NCBI GenBank assembly: GCA_009760855.2
Contig: WPIO01000040.1
Span: forward strand, 369,501 to 433,500
DNA length: 64,000 nucleotides
Direction: 5' to 3'
Source: Cristatella mucedo
Lineage: Eukaryota > Bryozoa > Phylactolaemata > Cristatellidae
The position numbers were made by a program, and so were the translations under genes. Shown here piece by piece: positions 31,015 to 41,139 of this stretch. How positions within the stretch are numbered: position 1 is the first letter of the stretch; every line of letters starts with the position of its first letter. The notes under the pieces were generated by a model. The model saw only the letters and a program-made list of their open reading frames with translations. It was not told the DNA's origin and did not search any database.

Positions 31015-31085
31015 GTTAGCTGATTTAGCAGCCTCATTTTTGTAGCGGCAGGAAAGCCTTGAGGGCTGTCGCCAGAGCTTACATG
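31015..31085 (-). mobile_element. family 2 SINE tail fragment
   Basis: TTAGCTGATTTAGCAGCCTC and GCGGCAGGAAAGCC resemble the tail of the minus-strand copy at 52680. The tRNA-like head is absent. Confidence 0.45.
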
Positions 31086-31629
31086 AGAGCGCAGGCTAAG
31101 CTGTGCGTCGACTGAAAAAGGAAAAGGCTCTGAAAAAGACTAATCAAGGTCATGATAGCTTATAAATCTATTGATGATATAGATTATTCTTATATTACCA
31201 TATACTATATTACATATTATTAATAATTCTATATATTATATATCTATACTTATAAATATGATTCCTAGATTAAAAATCTAGATTATGGGGGTCTTATCGA
31301 GTAAAGAATATATGTACGTAGGTATAAGGCTAATTGCGTATGTAGAGTGTTAATTCCCTCTAACGACCTTCCAGTACGCTGGTTGAGAAATTGACAATGA
31401 CAAGATTGATTGTCACGAAAGTCAGCAATAGCACCTGAGGCATACCCCTGCAGACACGGTGAGGTAAGCGGAGCCATAAGTCGTCTGCATTAGAAAATTG
31501 ACTCAATTGCTCTACCAACCGTGCATACCCACGTCAATAAAAGCGACTAGGCTGTCCAGGAGTCACCCTAGAAGCGAGAGACGGCAGCAAGTAACCAGCA
31601 ACTCCTGCTAGGGATACAGACAAAAAATA

Positions 31630-31805
31630 AATAAATGCAATTCATCTGTATAGCGCCACAAGAGAGCCTAATCTAAATTCGGACGCTTCACATATGCCGC
31701 TTGGGGCTCGAGCCCACGACCTTGGTCATCAAATACATTCATCGAGCCCACGACCTCGGTCGTTAAAGGCGAGCACCTTGACCACTTGGCCGAGCCAGTG
31801 GTCAA
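31630..31805 (-). mobile_element. family 1 SINE with an internal duplication of its B-box segment
   Basis: The LINE-like tail (31638-31695) is followed by two consecutive copies of the B-box region, GAGCCCACGACCTTGGTCAT (about 31709) and GAGCCCACGACCTCGGTCGT (about 31744), then the A-box part (GACCACTTGGCCGAGCCAG). Confidence 0.75.
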
Positions 31806-32054
31806 TGAGTCTCGCGAGTCGTCAGGGTGCTGAGTAGAGAGTCATCCAATCTAAGCCTGTCCACATGCCCATTGGTCTGCAACTGAGCCAAGGCTGCGGA
31901 AGTGACGCCACGAGAGAGCAAGCCAGTATATATCCGGCATTGCAAGAGATCGACCCCTTGACCTCTAGAACTTCCGTCGCTGGATATCGACCGCGGGAGA
32001 CCGACCCGACCATCCCCAGCCGCCGCGGAGGTAAGCTGCCAAGGGGCAACGAAC

Positions 32055-32198
32055 CTGAAAGAACGCTATGTAGAAGAGGCTGGTGTAGCTGTTGGCAAAT
32101 GCGAAGGCGAAGAGTTTGACAATCAAGGCATCTCTGTAGTCGGTCTCCGTCTTATGATTTTCCCATTCCGTGAGCTTCACAGCGAGCATATCGTACAG
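32055..32198 (-). CDS. anoctamin exon H (144 bp)
   Basis: Acceptor CTTCTTTAG|CTG and donor TTTCAG|GTTCGT bound 48 codons in phase 0. It reads MLAVKLTEWENHKTETDYRD and then FANSYTSLFYIAFFQ. This matches a highly conserved anoctamin region: the 'LTxWENHRTxTEYxD' loop followed by the helix with 'FVNxYxSLFYIAFF'. It joins in frame to exon F (ending IMILGK). It is the best single piece of evidence for the family. Confidence 0.9.
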
Positions 32199-32282
32199 CT
32201 AAAGAAGAAAGGAACGAGTCGGCCGGGCGAGTCATCGACCTTTGGCGGAGATCGACGTTGCTACGCTACCACTGCTTTCCGC

Positions 32283-32284
<2 letters not shown>

Positions 32285-32332
<48 letters not shown>
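32285..32332. repeat. (GT)n microsatellite
   Basis: About 24 GT units in the intron between exons F and H. Confidence 0.97.
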
Positions 32333-32333
<1 letters not shown>

Positions 32334-32594
32334 TGAGGAACACTGCTCGTAGCTCGTTAATGATCGCTGCTTCTGAAGACGAAGCGCGTGGACGCGTACT
32401 TAAATAAGCGATTTAGTGTGGGCATATACGGTATCTAGCAGTACAAGACGAAATAGGCTAATTTGACAATTAGAGCTACCACACAATAACTTTTCAGAAG
32501 TCGACGGCCACTGCTCGACCGAATGCACTGACGAAGAAAGCACCATAATACTGACTAAACTACCACGGCTTGTATCGCTGTATTATTAAATATT

Positions 32595-32775
<181 letters not shown>

Positions 32776-32779
32776 GTAT

Positions 32780-34900
32780 CGCATAAAAAGCGAGGATCTC
32801 AGCCAACTAGCCATGCTCACTGACCTGACTTAGGCAGATGGACGGTTCTTACTGGATGAAGTACGTTAAGCTAAATGTATAAACCATCCTGATAAAGAGC
32901 CAAATTATTTTTTCAACTCCACTTCTAATGCAAGAAGTGGCTCGAAACGCCGGAGGTAACGAATTGGGTCACGTGCTCTTGGCTCCCTGCTCGCTCGGCA
33001 GCGGCAGAAGAGTCTCCTATCCTTGGAGACTCGCTAGGCTAGGCTATTTGGTTACCGTAGGGGGCATCTTAAAATTGCAAGCGAATTCCATCAGATAGAT
33101 TTAACAAATACTCGAGCAATTTATTCTCATTTCCAGAGTGTTAACAACACATCAGACTGGCAAAAGTCAAAAGGCGGCTCGATGTGAAAAATGTTGATGG
33201 ATCATACCACACTATCCGTAACTCTCATGCTCACCATCTGAAATAGCTTGTTGCCCAGCGACTGTGAGATGGTACAGATTACGGGAAAATGCCACTATAG
33301 TCGAAGGCATTACAAAGCGAAAAAGCAAAATAGAAGTTGACCAAAGAGACTGCCAAGAAGCGGTTAAAAAGCACGACACTTTAATAATAATAATGAAAAC
33401 AATAATAGCAATATGGGAAAAATTAAATATTCCGGCTGTGAGACGATCACAAGAGAACTAATCCCTCTGTATTTTTAAAAGATTTACGCATATCAAAAAG
33501 GTAGTATTTCGAGTGACAAATAGACAAATCTAAAAGAAATGAAATGGAAATTTCAGCTAGCGAAAGCATATAAAGGATAATTGTAAAGGATCAAGTAACT
33601 GCTGTGAGAATCAAGTTTTTCCTAGATTTGTTTCAAAGATCAAGTCACAGAAGTCGTGATTGCATACCGTAGTGAATTGCATGGGGATACTAGGAGCTCG
33701 GGGCACGGTCAGGGCACGGTCATTGAGAGGGTTACCAAGCTTGAATGCAATCGGTGCAGCAATCGGCTCAGCTGGACGACCGGAGTCGCCGCCGCACGAG
33801 TGGGAGGCACGAGCGGTTTGGCCCGAGAGGTTCAAAGAGGCAAACCGGTGCGAGAGAACAAAGGAACACAGATGTCTGCCTGCCGCAGTCAGCCTCAAAG
33901 TCGATAGGCTGCTCGCTTAGGCTTAGACGGGTGCAGATGGGAGGAGGAAGATTCGTCGCGGCTCAATGCGTGCTCACGAAAAAGTTGTCAAGCTAGTTGA
34001 ATTCGTGCCATATAAGTTTCGTCTCAGTATGAGTACGAACCTTAAATAATTCATAAGCAAAACAATGCATGCAGGTAGTGACTCGCATAAGTCGACACGA
34101 AATGACAAGAATGCATCAACTATCCTGACTGTGGGACGCCTATCTAAGCACGACAGAGTTTTTGCAAACGTTGACGCAATGTAATGTAATGTGTCTCCGT
34201 CTGTAACTCCACAAAGCCTCAAAGACTATGTGGGTGTTACGCAGGATAGTTTAGCAAGAATGTTACACAGCTTTGTTAGACATAAATCAGACTCAATTGA
34301 GATTGTAGAGCTGATATCGCTTATTTTAGATTATAGAGCTGACATTATCGCCAAACGGCTGGTTGTTTCACAAAAAAAACCAACAAAAGATCCCTTGCAA
34401 AGCCATCAAGGGAATAAATATGCTAACTAAGCCAATGCTGGGACTCAAGCGACATAAGACACGAGTGATATGACGTGGTGATATGAGTGACACAGGATGA
34501 AAAAGTGCGATGATGCAAAGCTGGTCCATCTGGGTTGCTAGAATTTTCCAAACCAGCAGCATTCAAGCACCGAGTCTGCCCTCAAGCTTGATTGATTCGT
34601 GTGCGGCCTTACTGGAGGATGCACAGTAGCGGTGTTAGTGGGGCACAAGAATTTTCCAGCTAACCCTGCAACAGCTAGGTTTTCCGAAAACTTGGGCTCC
34701 CTCGGCTGCTTTACAATGACCTTCTCCGACGCAAGTCTCATGTACTTCTCGGGCCAATCATTTTCGGCTTGGAAAACTTGCTAATAAAGACAGAAACAGA
34801 TCCGTGCATATGAGCAAGCATTACTGCATGCACAAGTATTAATCAAGATGATGGCGTGAGAGAGGAAATGTGCGAAAGAGAGAAAGGGAGAGAAAGAGAA
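32780..34900. other. intronic DNA without recognised feature
   Basis: Several open frames around 33650-34000 and 34540-34760 were read on both strands; none matched a family. A stretch at 34541-34785 (minus) has an acceptor-like TTTATTAG and an open frame, but its product does not fit anoctamin. Confidence 0.35.
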
Positions 34901-34904
34901 TAAT

Positions 34905-34993
34905 AATAATAACAACAATAATGCACTTGAAAAAGCGCCCTCAGAGAACTTAATCTCTTTCTAGGCGCTTTAAATTCTAGGCGCTTTACAGAG
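34905..34993 (-). mobile_element. LINE/SINE 3' tail fragment
   Basis: ATT-rich tail, then the hairpin (AAAGCGCCCTCAGAGAACTT, TCTAGGCGCTTT) read on the minus strand; the GGCGCTTT end is repeated once (34964-34990). Confidence 0.75.
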
Positions 34994-35118
34994 AGTGAGA
35001 AGTAAACAAATTGAAAGCGAGTGAGAGAGAGCGACAGGGGGACTAAGGAGAGCAAGAAAATTAAAGAAAACAAAATTGACATAGGAAATACATTTTTTCT
35101 TTAGATAGGTGGAAGGAT

Positions 35119-35137
35119 AGAGAGAGCGGGGAAGAGA

Positions 35138-35172
<35 letters not shown>

Positions 35173-35200
35173 TGAGATGGAGAGTGAGAGAGACTGAGTT
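35119..35200. repeat. (GA)n microsatellite, interrupted
   Basis: GA runs with GGGA and TGTGA interruptions, just downstream of exon F on the minus strand. Confidence 0.9.
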
Positions 35201-35388
35201 ATCCTACGTAAAACTAATAGAGACGCAGAACGACAGAAAAAAGAGAGACAAGGCAAGGGAGAGAAACAGAATAATGGATTGGGCGAGCTTCGGTTGATTA
35301 AATGCAGGCACCTTGTGGTGCTTGCCCAACGGAAACTTCTGTGCCACACAGCTAAGAGGATTCAGGGACATACCGCATGTTGCCTCAC

Positions 35389-35589
35389 CTTGCCGAGAAT
35401 CATGATGGCGATGGCATTCAAGACGGTAGCACCAAAACTCGTAACTACGGTGCAAGTGAGACTATTCCAACGCGTGGTTCCATTGGTGCTCGTGACATTG
35501 ACTTCAAAGCCAGTGATTGTGCAGTAGTCAATCCTCAAGAAGATGCGATATGTTATGACAGACACGGAGATAATAAGTACTACACATAC
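35389..35589 (-). CDS. anoctamin exon F (201 bp, transmembrane region)
   Basis: Acceptor TTGTTTTTAG|GTA and donor GGCAAG|GTGAGG bound 67 codons in phase 0. It reads VCVVLIISVSVITYRIFLR (the end of a transmembrane helix), a luminal loop with EVNVTSTNGTTRW (potential N-glycosylation sites NVT and NGT), and then FGATVLNAIAIMILGK, like the conserved anoctamin 'TGAxxNLIxIMILNK'. The join to exon E (IIFVLM) restores one continuous helix, and the join to exon H is in frame. Confidence 0.85.
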
Positions 35590-35729
35590 CTAAAAACAAG
35601 GATCACTCAGGCCTGTACAGTACTCAAGGCTTGCTTTCTACACGTGCTCCGCTATGTGGCGCTAGGAAACCCTAGAGAAAGAGGCCTGCCCAGTAGCGCC
35701 GGCCGGCGCCTTCCGGTTGAAGGCGGCAG

Positions 35730-35855
35730 GTTCTTGCAAGGTCAGAGCAATTCTTACAAGGTAAAGGCAGTATCTTGCAAGGTCAATGTAGGTTCTTACA
35801 CTGTCAAGGCAGCTTCCTACAAAGTCGAGGCAGGTTCTTACGTGGTCCCTGCCTT
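35730..35855. repeat. degenerate 21-bp tandem repeat, six units
   Basis: Units of the type TTCTTACAAGGTCAAGGCAG repeat six times with substitutions. On the plus strand this gives a heptad (SYKVKA-like) reading frame, but that frame overlaps exon F on the other strand and has no other support, so I treat it as a non-coding repeat. Confidence 0.75.
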
Positions 35856-36274
35856 CAGGATCGTCTACGAAAGAACGGTGCTGAGACCGGAAGTTTGAAA
35901 GTGGTGCAAAATAGAAATTAGCTGCAGTTACTACACAGCTCGGAAAAAAACTGGAACGAGAAATTTCCGATACAATCAATGAGAGGTCACATTTTGCTGA
36001 AGCGGTGGTTAGCTAAATTAACCGGACAATGACTGATATTCATTATTCATGCTACACGAATTATAATGGCCTGGAACCGATCATGCAGCAACCTCTAGCA
36101 AGAGCAGCATACAAGCAGACGCTGCGTCGCAAGCAATCTTTTGTGCTGGGTGAGCTGACCTTGGCCTTGGCATTTCAGCTGAGTTCTGCTCTATGCCAGT
36201 CGGCCGTGCAAGAGTTAGTACACACTGCGGCCACTTTCAAACGCCTGCAACCGTCCTCTGCTGTCTGGTAGCCG

Positions 36275-36435
36275 TAATGGCTCACTAGGTAAGGCGGTTG
36301 CTTTTCACGACCTCGGCCCCGAGGTCGTGGGCTCGAATCTTGCAGTGGGCGATCCTTTATCGCCACTGCAAGAGGTGGTGATAGCCGTAAAGGCTCTTCT
36401 GTCGCTATACAAAAAGAGGCTGTTAAAGCAGCTAG
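36275..36435 (+). mobile_element. family 2 SINE, nearly complete
   Basis: A-box region TAATGGCTCACTAGGTAAGG, B-box region GAGGTCGTGGGCTCGAATC, then the family 2 body (GTGGGCGATCC, CACTGCAAGAGGTGGTGATA, GCCGTAAAGGC, CTGTCGCTATACAAAAAGAG). The best-preserved copy of this family in the window. Confidence 0.85.
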
Positions 36436-36894
36436 AATTTTTTTGTTTTGTTTTAGACTTGTCTGCACCATAGATGTGGACTTGCTACATTACTAAGGTT
36501 AAAGGTTACTGAGGCTACTGAGGTTAAAGGGACGCTTTGTGGGCTTCGTGCTTAGTCAGCTACCACCGCCATATCTGCATGAATCGATGCTGGTCCTGCA
36601 TGTCGCTATCAGCAACTGCGAGGCTAAAGGCTTCACTGGTAACCGTGTCATGCGTGTCGGCTGAGACTAGTGCAGCTAGAAGTGCAGTGCTAGTGGCCTA
36701 GTTTAGCCCGAGCGAGGAGTGCACTATGACCCTGACCGTGCAGGCTGCTCCTGACCGAGTGTACTGCAACCCTGTTTGTGGTCATGGAGGTCACGAACGG
36801 GCTGAAAGTCTAGTGCTCTTGACCTGAAGACCTTTACCACAAGCATGGCGCAGGCGAGGTGCGAAAGTCCTTGCAGACGCATGAACCTCATCCC

Positions 36895-37040
36895 TGACCA
36901 TGTAATTCTTGTTGTTTATTGAGCATGCTTTCACTAACCATTCGATCGTGCTTCCTTTGCAGCAATTGTAAAGCGCCTAGTAAGAGATTGAGTTGTCTGA
37001 GGGCACTTTATGTATTATTATTATTATTACTATATTATTA
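36895..37040 (+). mobile_element. LINE 3' UTR and tail fragment
   Basis: Matches the 3' UTR (GTTTATTGAGCATGCT), the hairpin (AAGCGCCTAGTAAGAGATTG, GGGCACTTTA) and an ATT tail. The coding part is missing. Confidence 0.8.
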
Positions 37041-37423
37041 TCCCACTACAACAAGTGATGTTGCTAGTCCAGAGAGCTTTCACAAATTTTTCAACAAACG
37101 CTTACCGTCCACAACCTGGCGTCCACGAGCTATCGACTGTTTCTTAAGCCCTCGGCTTAAACTCCAAGCGAAAGCTATCATATACCGTCGATCGGCTAGT
37201 TTTGCATCTAGTTATGGCATGATGATGATGAGCCATATCCTAAACTTTGAATCGTTCAACTTGGTGAGCGGCCATCGACTGGCCAGCCCAACTAGCGAAA
37301 AGCGACAGCAATTTAGGCTAACAGAAGCACTGAGAGCAAACTTATCGCCTAAAAGTGCAACAGACCTTTGGAGCTAAGAGCGGCTCATCCAAAAGCTTAC
37401 AAAGCATGCTAAAGCATACGTAC

Positions 37424-37632
37424 CATCAGAACAAAGATAATAGCTGATACCGCGTATTTGGAGAGCCTCTTAAGTGTGGGATAGTGCTTAACAACTTCGC
37501 CAGTTACGACGTCCTTTTTAAATTCCCCTTCGAATTGCGGTCGATCGGGCTCATTCGATTCGAAGTTTTCCACGTCCCACTCGTAAGCCAAAACTGCGTT
37601 CCTTCTCTTCCACAACTCGAGAAACAGCGTAC
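37424..37632 (-). CDS. anoctamin exon E (209 bp)
   Basis: Acceptor TTTCGCTGCATTTAAG|GT and donor CTGATG|GTACGT. It reads TLFLELWKRRNAVLAYEWDV, then EPDRPQFEGEFKKDVVTGEV and the start of a helix (YAVSAIIFVLM). This is the anoctamin segment just after TM2: 'LFLE-x-WKRR-x-A-x-L-x-Y-x-W', a 'RPxF' element and the following cytosolic loop. The phase agrees with exon D (G|GT) and with exon F. The 'WKRRNAVLAYEWD ... RPQF' wording is reminiscent of ANO7-type members, but subfamily placement needs a tree. Confidence 0.9.
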
Positions 37633-37719
37633 CTTAAATGCAGCGAAACAGAAAAACTGCGGTTCGCCACTGCGACAGCCAGCAGAGAGATGCAACCGGG
37701 ATGGGACAGTCAGCACGAC

Positions 37720-37845
37720 AAAATATAAATTATACAATATTATACAATGATAACATATAATATATTAATATTCAATGCACTATACTATATAATACTATAT
37801 AAATAATAGTAATAATAACATAAAATATAATATTAAAGAAAGTAT
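37720..37845. repeat. AT-rich low-complexity patch
   Basis: Imperfect TATAATA repeats in the intron between exons D and E. Confidence 0.8.
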
Positions 37846-37874
37846 GAGCATGGTGCTTAGGTAAGTTCTCTCAC

Positions 37875-37969
37875 CCCAGATACACATGAGCAAACTGTAC
37901 CAGGGTGTAATATCGTTGTCCAGGGCATCTTCAATCGCTGACAGAGCGGACTCGGCAAAGCTTTTAAAT
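37875..37969 (-). CDS. anoctamin exon D (95 bp)
   Basis: Acceptor ATTGTTTTTTAG|A and donor TGGG|GTGAGA. It reads FKSFAESALSAIEDALDNDI and then TPWYSLLMCIWG, the start of TM2. It enters in phase 2, matching the end of exon C, and leaves in phase 1, matching exon E (IWG-TLFLELW). The luminal loop between TM1 and TM2 is short and lacks the Cys-rich stretch of some vertebrate anoctamins; a further small exon between C and D cannot be excluded but is not required by phase. Confidence 0.8.
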
Positions 37970-39025
37970 CTAAAAAACAATCAATAAAGGGTGCACAATA
38001 AAACTTAGAGTAGCTGGGTCTGTGAAATACCGTAAAATTGTATACGACTGAGGTTGTGGCATTTCGGCATTTGGCATACAGATTTTAAGGTACCCTGAAT
38101 GTATGCCGATTCAGATATATTATCTATTACGTCGGCAAAAAGTTAGTATAAATTGTGAAATGAAGTGGGCCAAGGACAAATATTCAGAAACATCTTTGAT
38201 GACTGTTGCCACTTGACACCAATGCTGTGAAAATCTCGCTCTGCTATAGGCTTAAAATGTGAAGTTGAAAGGGACAATTCTCAACTTACAGCGTAGGCAA
38301 GCTAGAATCTGTTGTCGCGTTATGAAATCCATTGTAGGCTGAAATGTTTGCCAACGTGTTGCTCGCAGCGCTCGAGTTTGATGTAGCTCGGCCACTGACA
38401 CTGAAAGAGCGAAATTACAGATGCGAGACATTAGGCTCATTTGCTTCAAAAAGCAGACAAGCCGACAAGACTCTTGAAAGAGAGAAAAGAGCCAATGCAA
38501 TACTATGCTATACATACTGTGCTCTGCAATACAATACAATACTACAGCTCCAAAGATGCATAGGGGCAGCTGGGAGCAGAAAGAGGCTGAAGTTGAAAGT
38601 TGTGAATGTTTAGGTTGAAATGGTTGGCATTGCATCGAGACATTGACGTTAGACGAAAAGAACGATTGATTTTTTTTAGGACCGTCGTATTCACAAGATA
38701 ACATCAGAAATGATCATATCTGTTGCTACAGTGCAAGGAGTATGTGCAGTCGCGCAATTTCAAGTTGAATGCAATACTAAAGCGATTGAAACTGATGCAG
38801 CTGCAGTATGGCAGATGAACCCCCGGCCGTCTGGGCGCTAGCAGCAAGAGCGCCTCCTCAATCCAGACGAGGTCAAAGGCCAGGGGATTAGCTGGATTAG
38901 CCGGAGCGGGATTAGCTGGCGACCGCCGGAGTAGACGACCAGGGCACGCTGGCTGCTGCGAAGGCTGCAAGCCGCCCACTGCTCGCCTCGACTCAGATAA
39001 ATAGTCGGCAGATAAATACTCATAC

Positions 39026-39434
39026 CTCAGATATAGTCCGTAGATAAATATGGCCAGGCCGAAAAGCGACGGCGGGAACACGGAGAAGGACAGCAGTCCG
39101 CTCCAGGCAAAGTAGAGAGCGATCTCCTCTCCAAAGTACTGGCGGATGAGGCTCGTCGGCTGCACGCGGAGCACGTTGGGCCAGCGCCGGTCTAGCCGCG
39201 TCCGATGGTCGGCGGCGGCGGGCAGCCGGACGCGTCGCCTCTCCTCCTCACTCTCCTCACCACCGCCGAACCTGCTGACCGCCGTCGGCCGTGACCCGCT
39301 GCCGTCGCTGCCAACGGACTGCCTGCTGGCGGCTCCTCCGAAGCTGACCACTGCAGAGCTGCCGTCCGCGAAGCTCGGCTCGTGCAGCACAAACGCGTCT
39401 GTGTAGACGCCTCGGTGCAGCAGCTGGGCAAGAC
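39026..39434 (-). CDS. anoctamin exon C (409 bp, cytosolic end and TM1)
   Basis: Acceptor CGATCCAG|GT and donor CTGAG|GTATGA. It reads AQLLHRGVYTDAFVLHEPSF (the anoctamin 'LL..G.Y..AF.LHE' element), a Ser/Gly/Arg-rich insert of about 50 residues, then VLRVQPTSLIRQYFGEEIAL followed by YFAWSGLLSFSVFPPSLFGL (TM1). 'QPxxLIRxYFGExIxLYFAW' is a hallmark of the family. It enters in phase 1 and leaves in phase 2, as the neighbouring exons require. The low-complexity insert is unusual. Confidence 0.9.
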
Positions 39435-39714
39435 CTGGATCGGCGTGGAGGAGGCGTGGCTGAGGGCGTGGCAGGAGCGGCAGCAGCAGCAGCAGCGGTG
39501 TGGGGCTGCTCGATCGGCGAGCATGTGCCCCCGGGAGTGTCTATTCGAGAGCGGCTCTCTCTGGAGCAGCAGCTCTTTGGAGCTTCACAATGGGTCGCCT
39601 CGTTGAAATCTGTTTGCTACCGAATGCGTACCGAAAGTCGCCGAAAGGCTGTGAGTGGGCAAAATCCAAACTCTCCATCTATCCCAACAAATCGATGAAG
39701 CACGAGTAATGCTT

Positions 39715-39800
39715 CCTGCACTGCGTCTGTGAAGCGCCTAGAGAGAGATTCAGTTCTCCGAGGGCGCTACATAAATGGATTTCTATTATCACTATTAAGT
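39715..39800 (+). mobile_element. LINE/SINE 3' tail fragment
   Basis: Hairpin AAGCGCCTAGAGAGAGATTC with GAGGGCGCTACATAAATGG. The ending is nearer to the SINE form at 11150 than to the LINE form. Confidence 0.65.
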
Positions 39801-40437
39801 GGACGAGATAAATGAGAATTCTTTAAGCTAACTGGTCGGCGTGCAGTCACAAGAACACAATATACACAGTAACAACAAAAAACAGTATTAAGAGTAAAGA
39901 AATACGCGGTAAACCTTACGAGAACCATGCCTATTTTTAGGCTGCATAAGTGGGCTGGAAAGATTAGTGCCACCTAGCAGAAAGTGCTACCTAGTGCACA
40001 GTGTGAGCAGGCGTGAGAGAACGAAAGACCTTTCGCATCGTCGCATGGACGGAGCGAATGCCTCGAGGAGCCTGTGGCATGCAAGGAATGCAAGGAACTC
40101 GAGGAAAGTAAGAAATCCGAGGATTTTGCAGCGCATTTTTAGCCTCTCCGTGGATCACCTGCAGCCAGAGAACGTCGTGATTTGGTAGAGAATTACGAGC
40201 TCCAAAAGGCAATTCGCCAAGGACAAACCGGTATTTTTAAATAGCCTAAATAAGCAACAACCGAGCTTACAGTGCAATGTACGCACTGGCAGTAAATCCT
40301 CACGAAAGTGTCATAGTTTTATACTAATGCCTGTCAGCGGGGAAACTAGCACTCGTATCACGTGACGGCCAAGCAAAAACAGGCAGACTGGTGTCAGCAA
40401 AAGTAATAGATAGTGTTAGTTAGAAACGGCAACTCAC

Positions 40438-40525
40438 CACACATTGATGGTATGTGGTTCTCCTCTTCCAAGAACTGCTTGTTGTAGCTCGGCGAAATGT
40501 CCATTTCTGTCAGAATGATGTGGAC
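40438..40525 (-). CDS. anoctamin exon B (88 bp)
   Basis: Acceptor AATTTTTGTAG|GTC and donor TGTG|GTGAGT. In phase 0 it reads VHIILTEMDISPSYNKQFLE and then EENHIPSM. It lies between the 'DTFF...R' element of exon A and the 'LL..G.Y' element of exon C, where anoctamins have a variable 'RIVxxIL' stretch. Sequence alone is weak; position, good splice sites and phase (0 in, 1 out, as exon C needs) make it convincing. Confidence 0.7.
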
Positions 40526-40909
40526 CTACAAAAATTGATAGTGCCTACTGCGAGAGTATCAACAGGTCGACTCCACCCATCCAAGAACATCTATTCACCA
40601 TCCAGTCAGGCATCTGTATATCCGAAATCCCAGGATCCTTAGAAATTTCCAGGCGATTGGCCAGCTGCAGCAACCCTTCATCTCCCCCCCGTCCTCCCCC
40701 GTGAGACGCTCGAGGCATGCCTGGGATAGCAAGCTGACCGGCGCCCCTGGTCAACCTGCAGAAAATCTCAATTGGCCCAATGCAGAAAAGATCAAGGTCA
40801 GTATATTTGGTGCAACCAAGGTCACGGTCCCGGTCAACACTCCTGATTTTGCCATACTCCTAGCTAGAGCAATTGCTGTAATTGCACCCACATAAAGTTG
40901 GTAGCTTAC

Positions 40910-41010
40910 CAGCAGACTGCGAAGTGATTGTCTGAAGAAGGTGTCAGGTGAATCGTAGCCTTCAAAGAGATGGCTTTTGGAAACTTCGAAGTTAATGCAT
41001 ATGTCATCCT
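40910..41010 (-). CDS. anoctamin exon A (101 bp, cytosolic N-terminal domain)
   Basis: Acceptor GGTATATTTTAG|AG and donor CTGCTG|GTAAGC. It reads DDICINFEVSKSHLFEGYDS and then PDTFFRQSLRSLL, matching the anoctamin 'F...LF......D-x-FF-x-x-x-x-R' element. It enters in phase 1, so at least one further exon must lie between it and the first exon at 48043, which ends in phase 0. It exits in phase 0, agreeing with exon B. Confidence 0.75.
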
Positions 41011-41044
41011 CTAAAATATACCAAACATAAAAATGAACGAATTG

Positions 41045-41133
41045 TACTCCTCAAAGTAAATGTAAGGTGCCTAAAAAGAGATTGAGCTCTCTGAGGGCGC
41101 TTTATCAAGTGCATTATTATTATTATTATTATT
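41045..41133 (+). mobile_element. LINE 3' tail fragment
   Basis: Hairpin AAGGTGCCTAAAAAGAGATT with GAGGGCGCTTTATCAAGTG and an ATT tail. It starts just upstream of exon A on the host strand. Confidence 0.8.
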
Positions 41134-41139
41134 ATAACC

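Noticed and set aside
34541-34785. Candidate anoctamin exon on the minus strand
   Set aside because: Acceptor-like sequence and an open frame exist, but exons F and H already join directly in phase 0 and the product has no family features.
35377-35898. Plus-strand 173-codon frame
   Set aside because: It overlaps anoctamin exon F on the other strand and then the 21-bp minisatellite, with no family match.
38290-38338. Possible 49-bp anoctamin microexon between exons C and D (TTTCAG|...|GTAAGT on the minus strand)
   Set aside because: Its length is not a multiple of three, and exon C (phase 2 out) and exon D (phase 2 in) already join in frame. In the required phase it also contains a stop.
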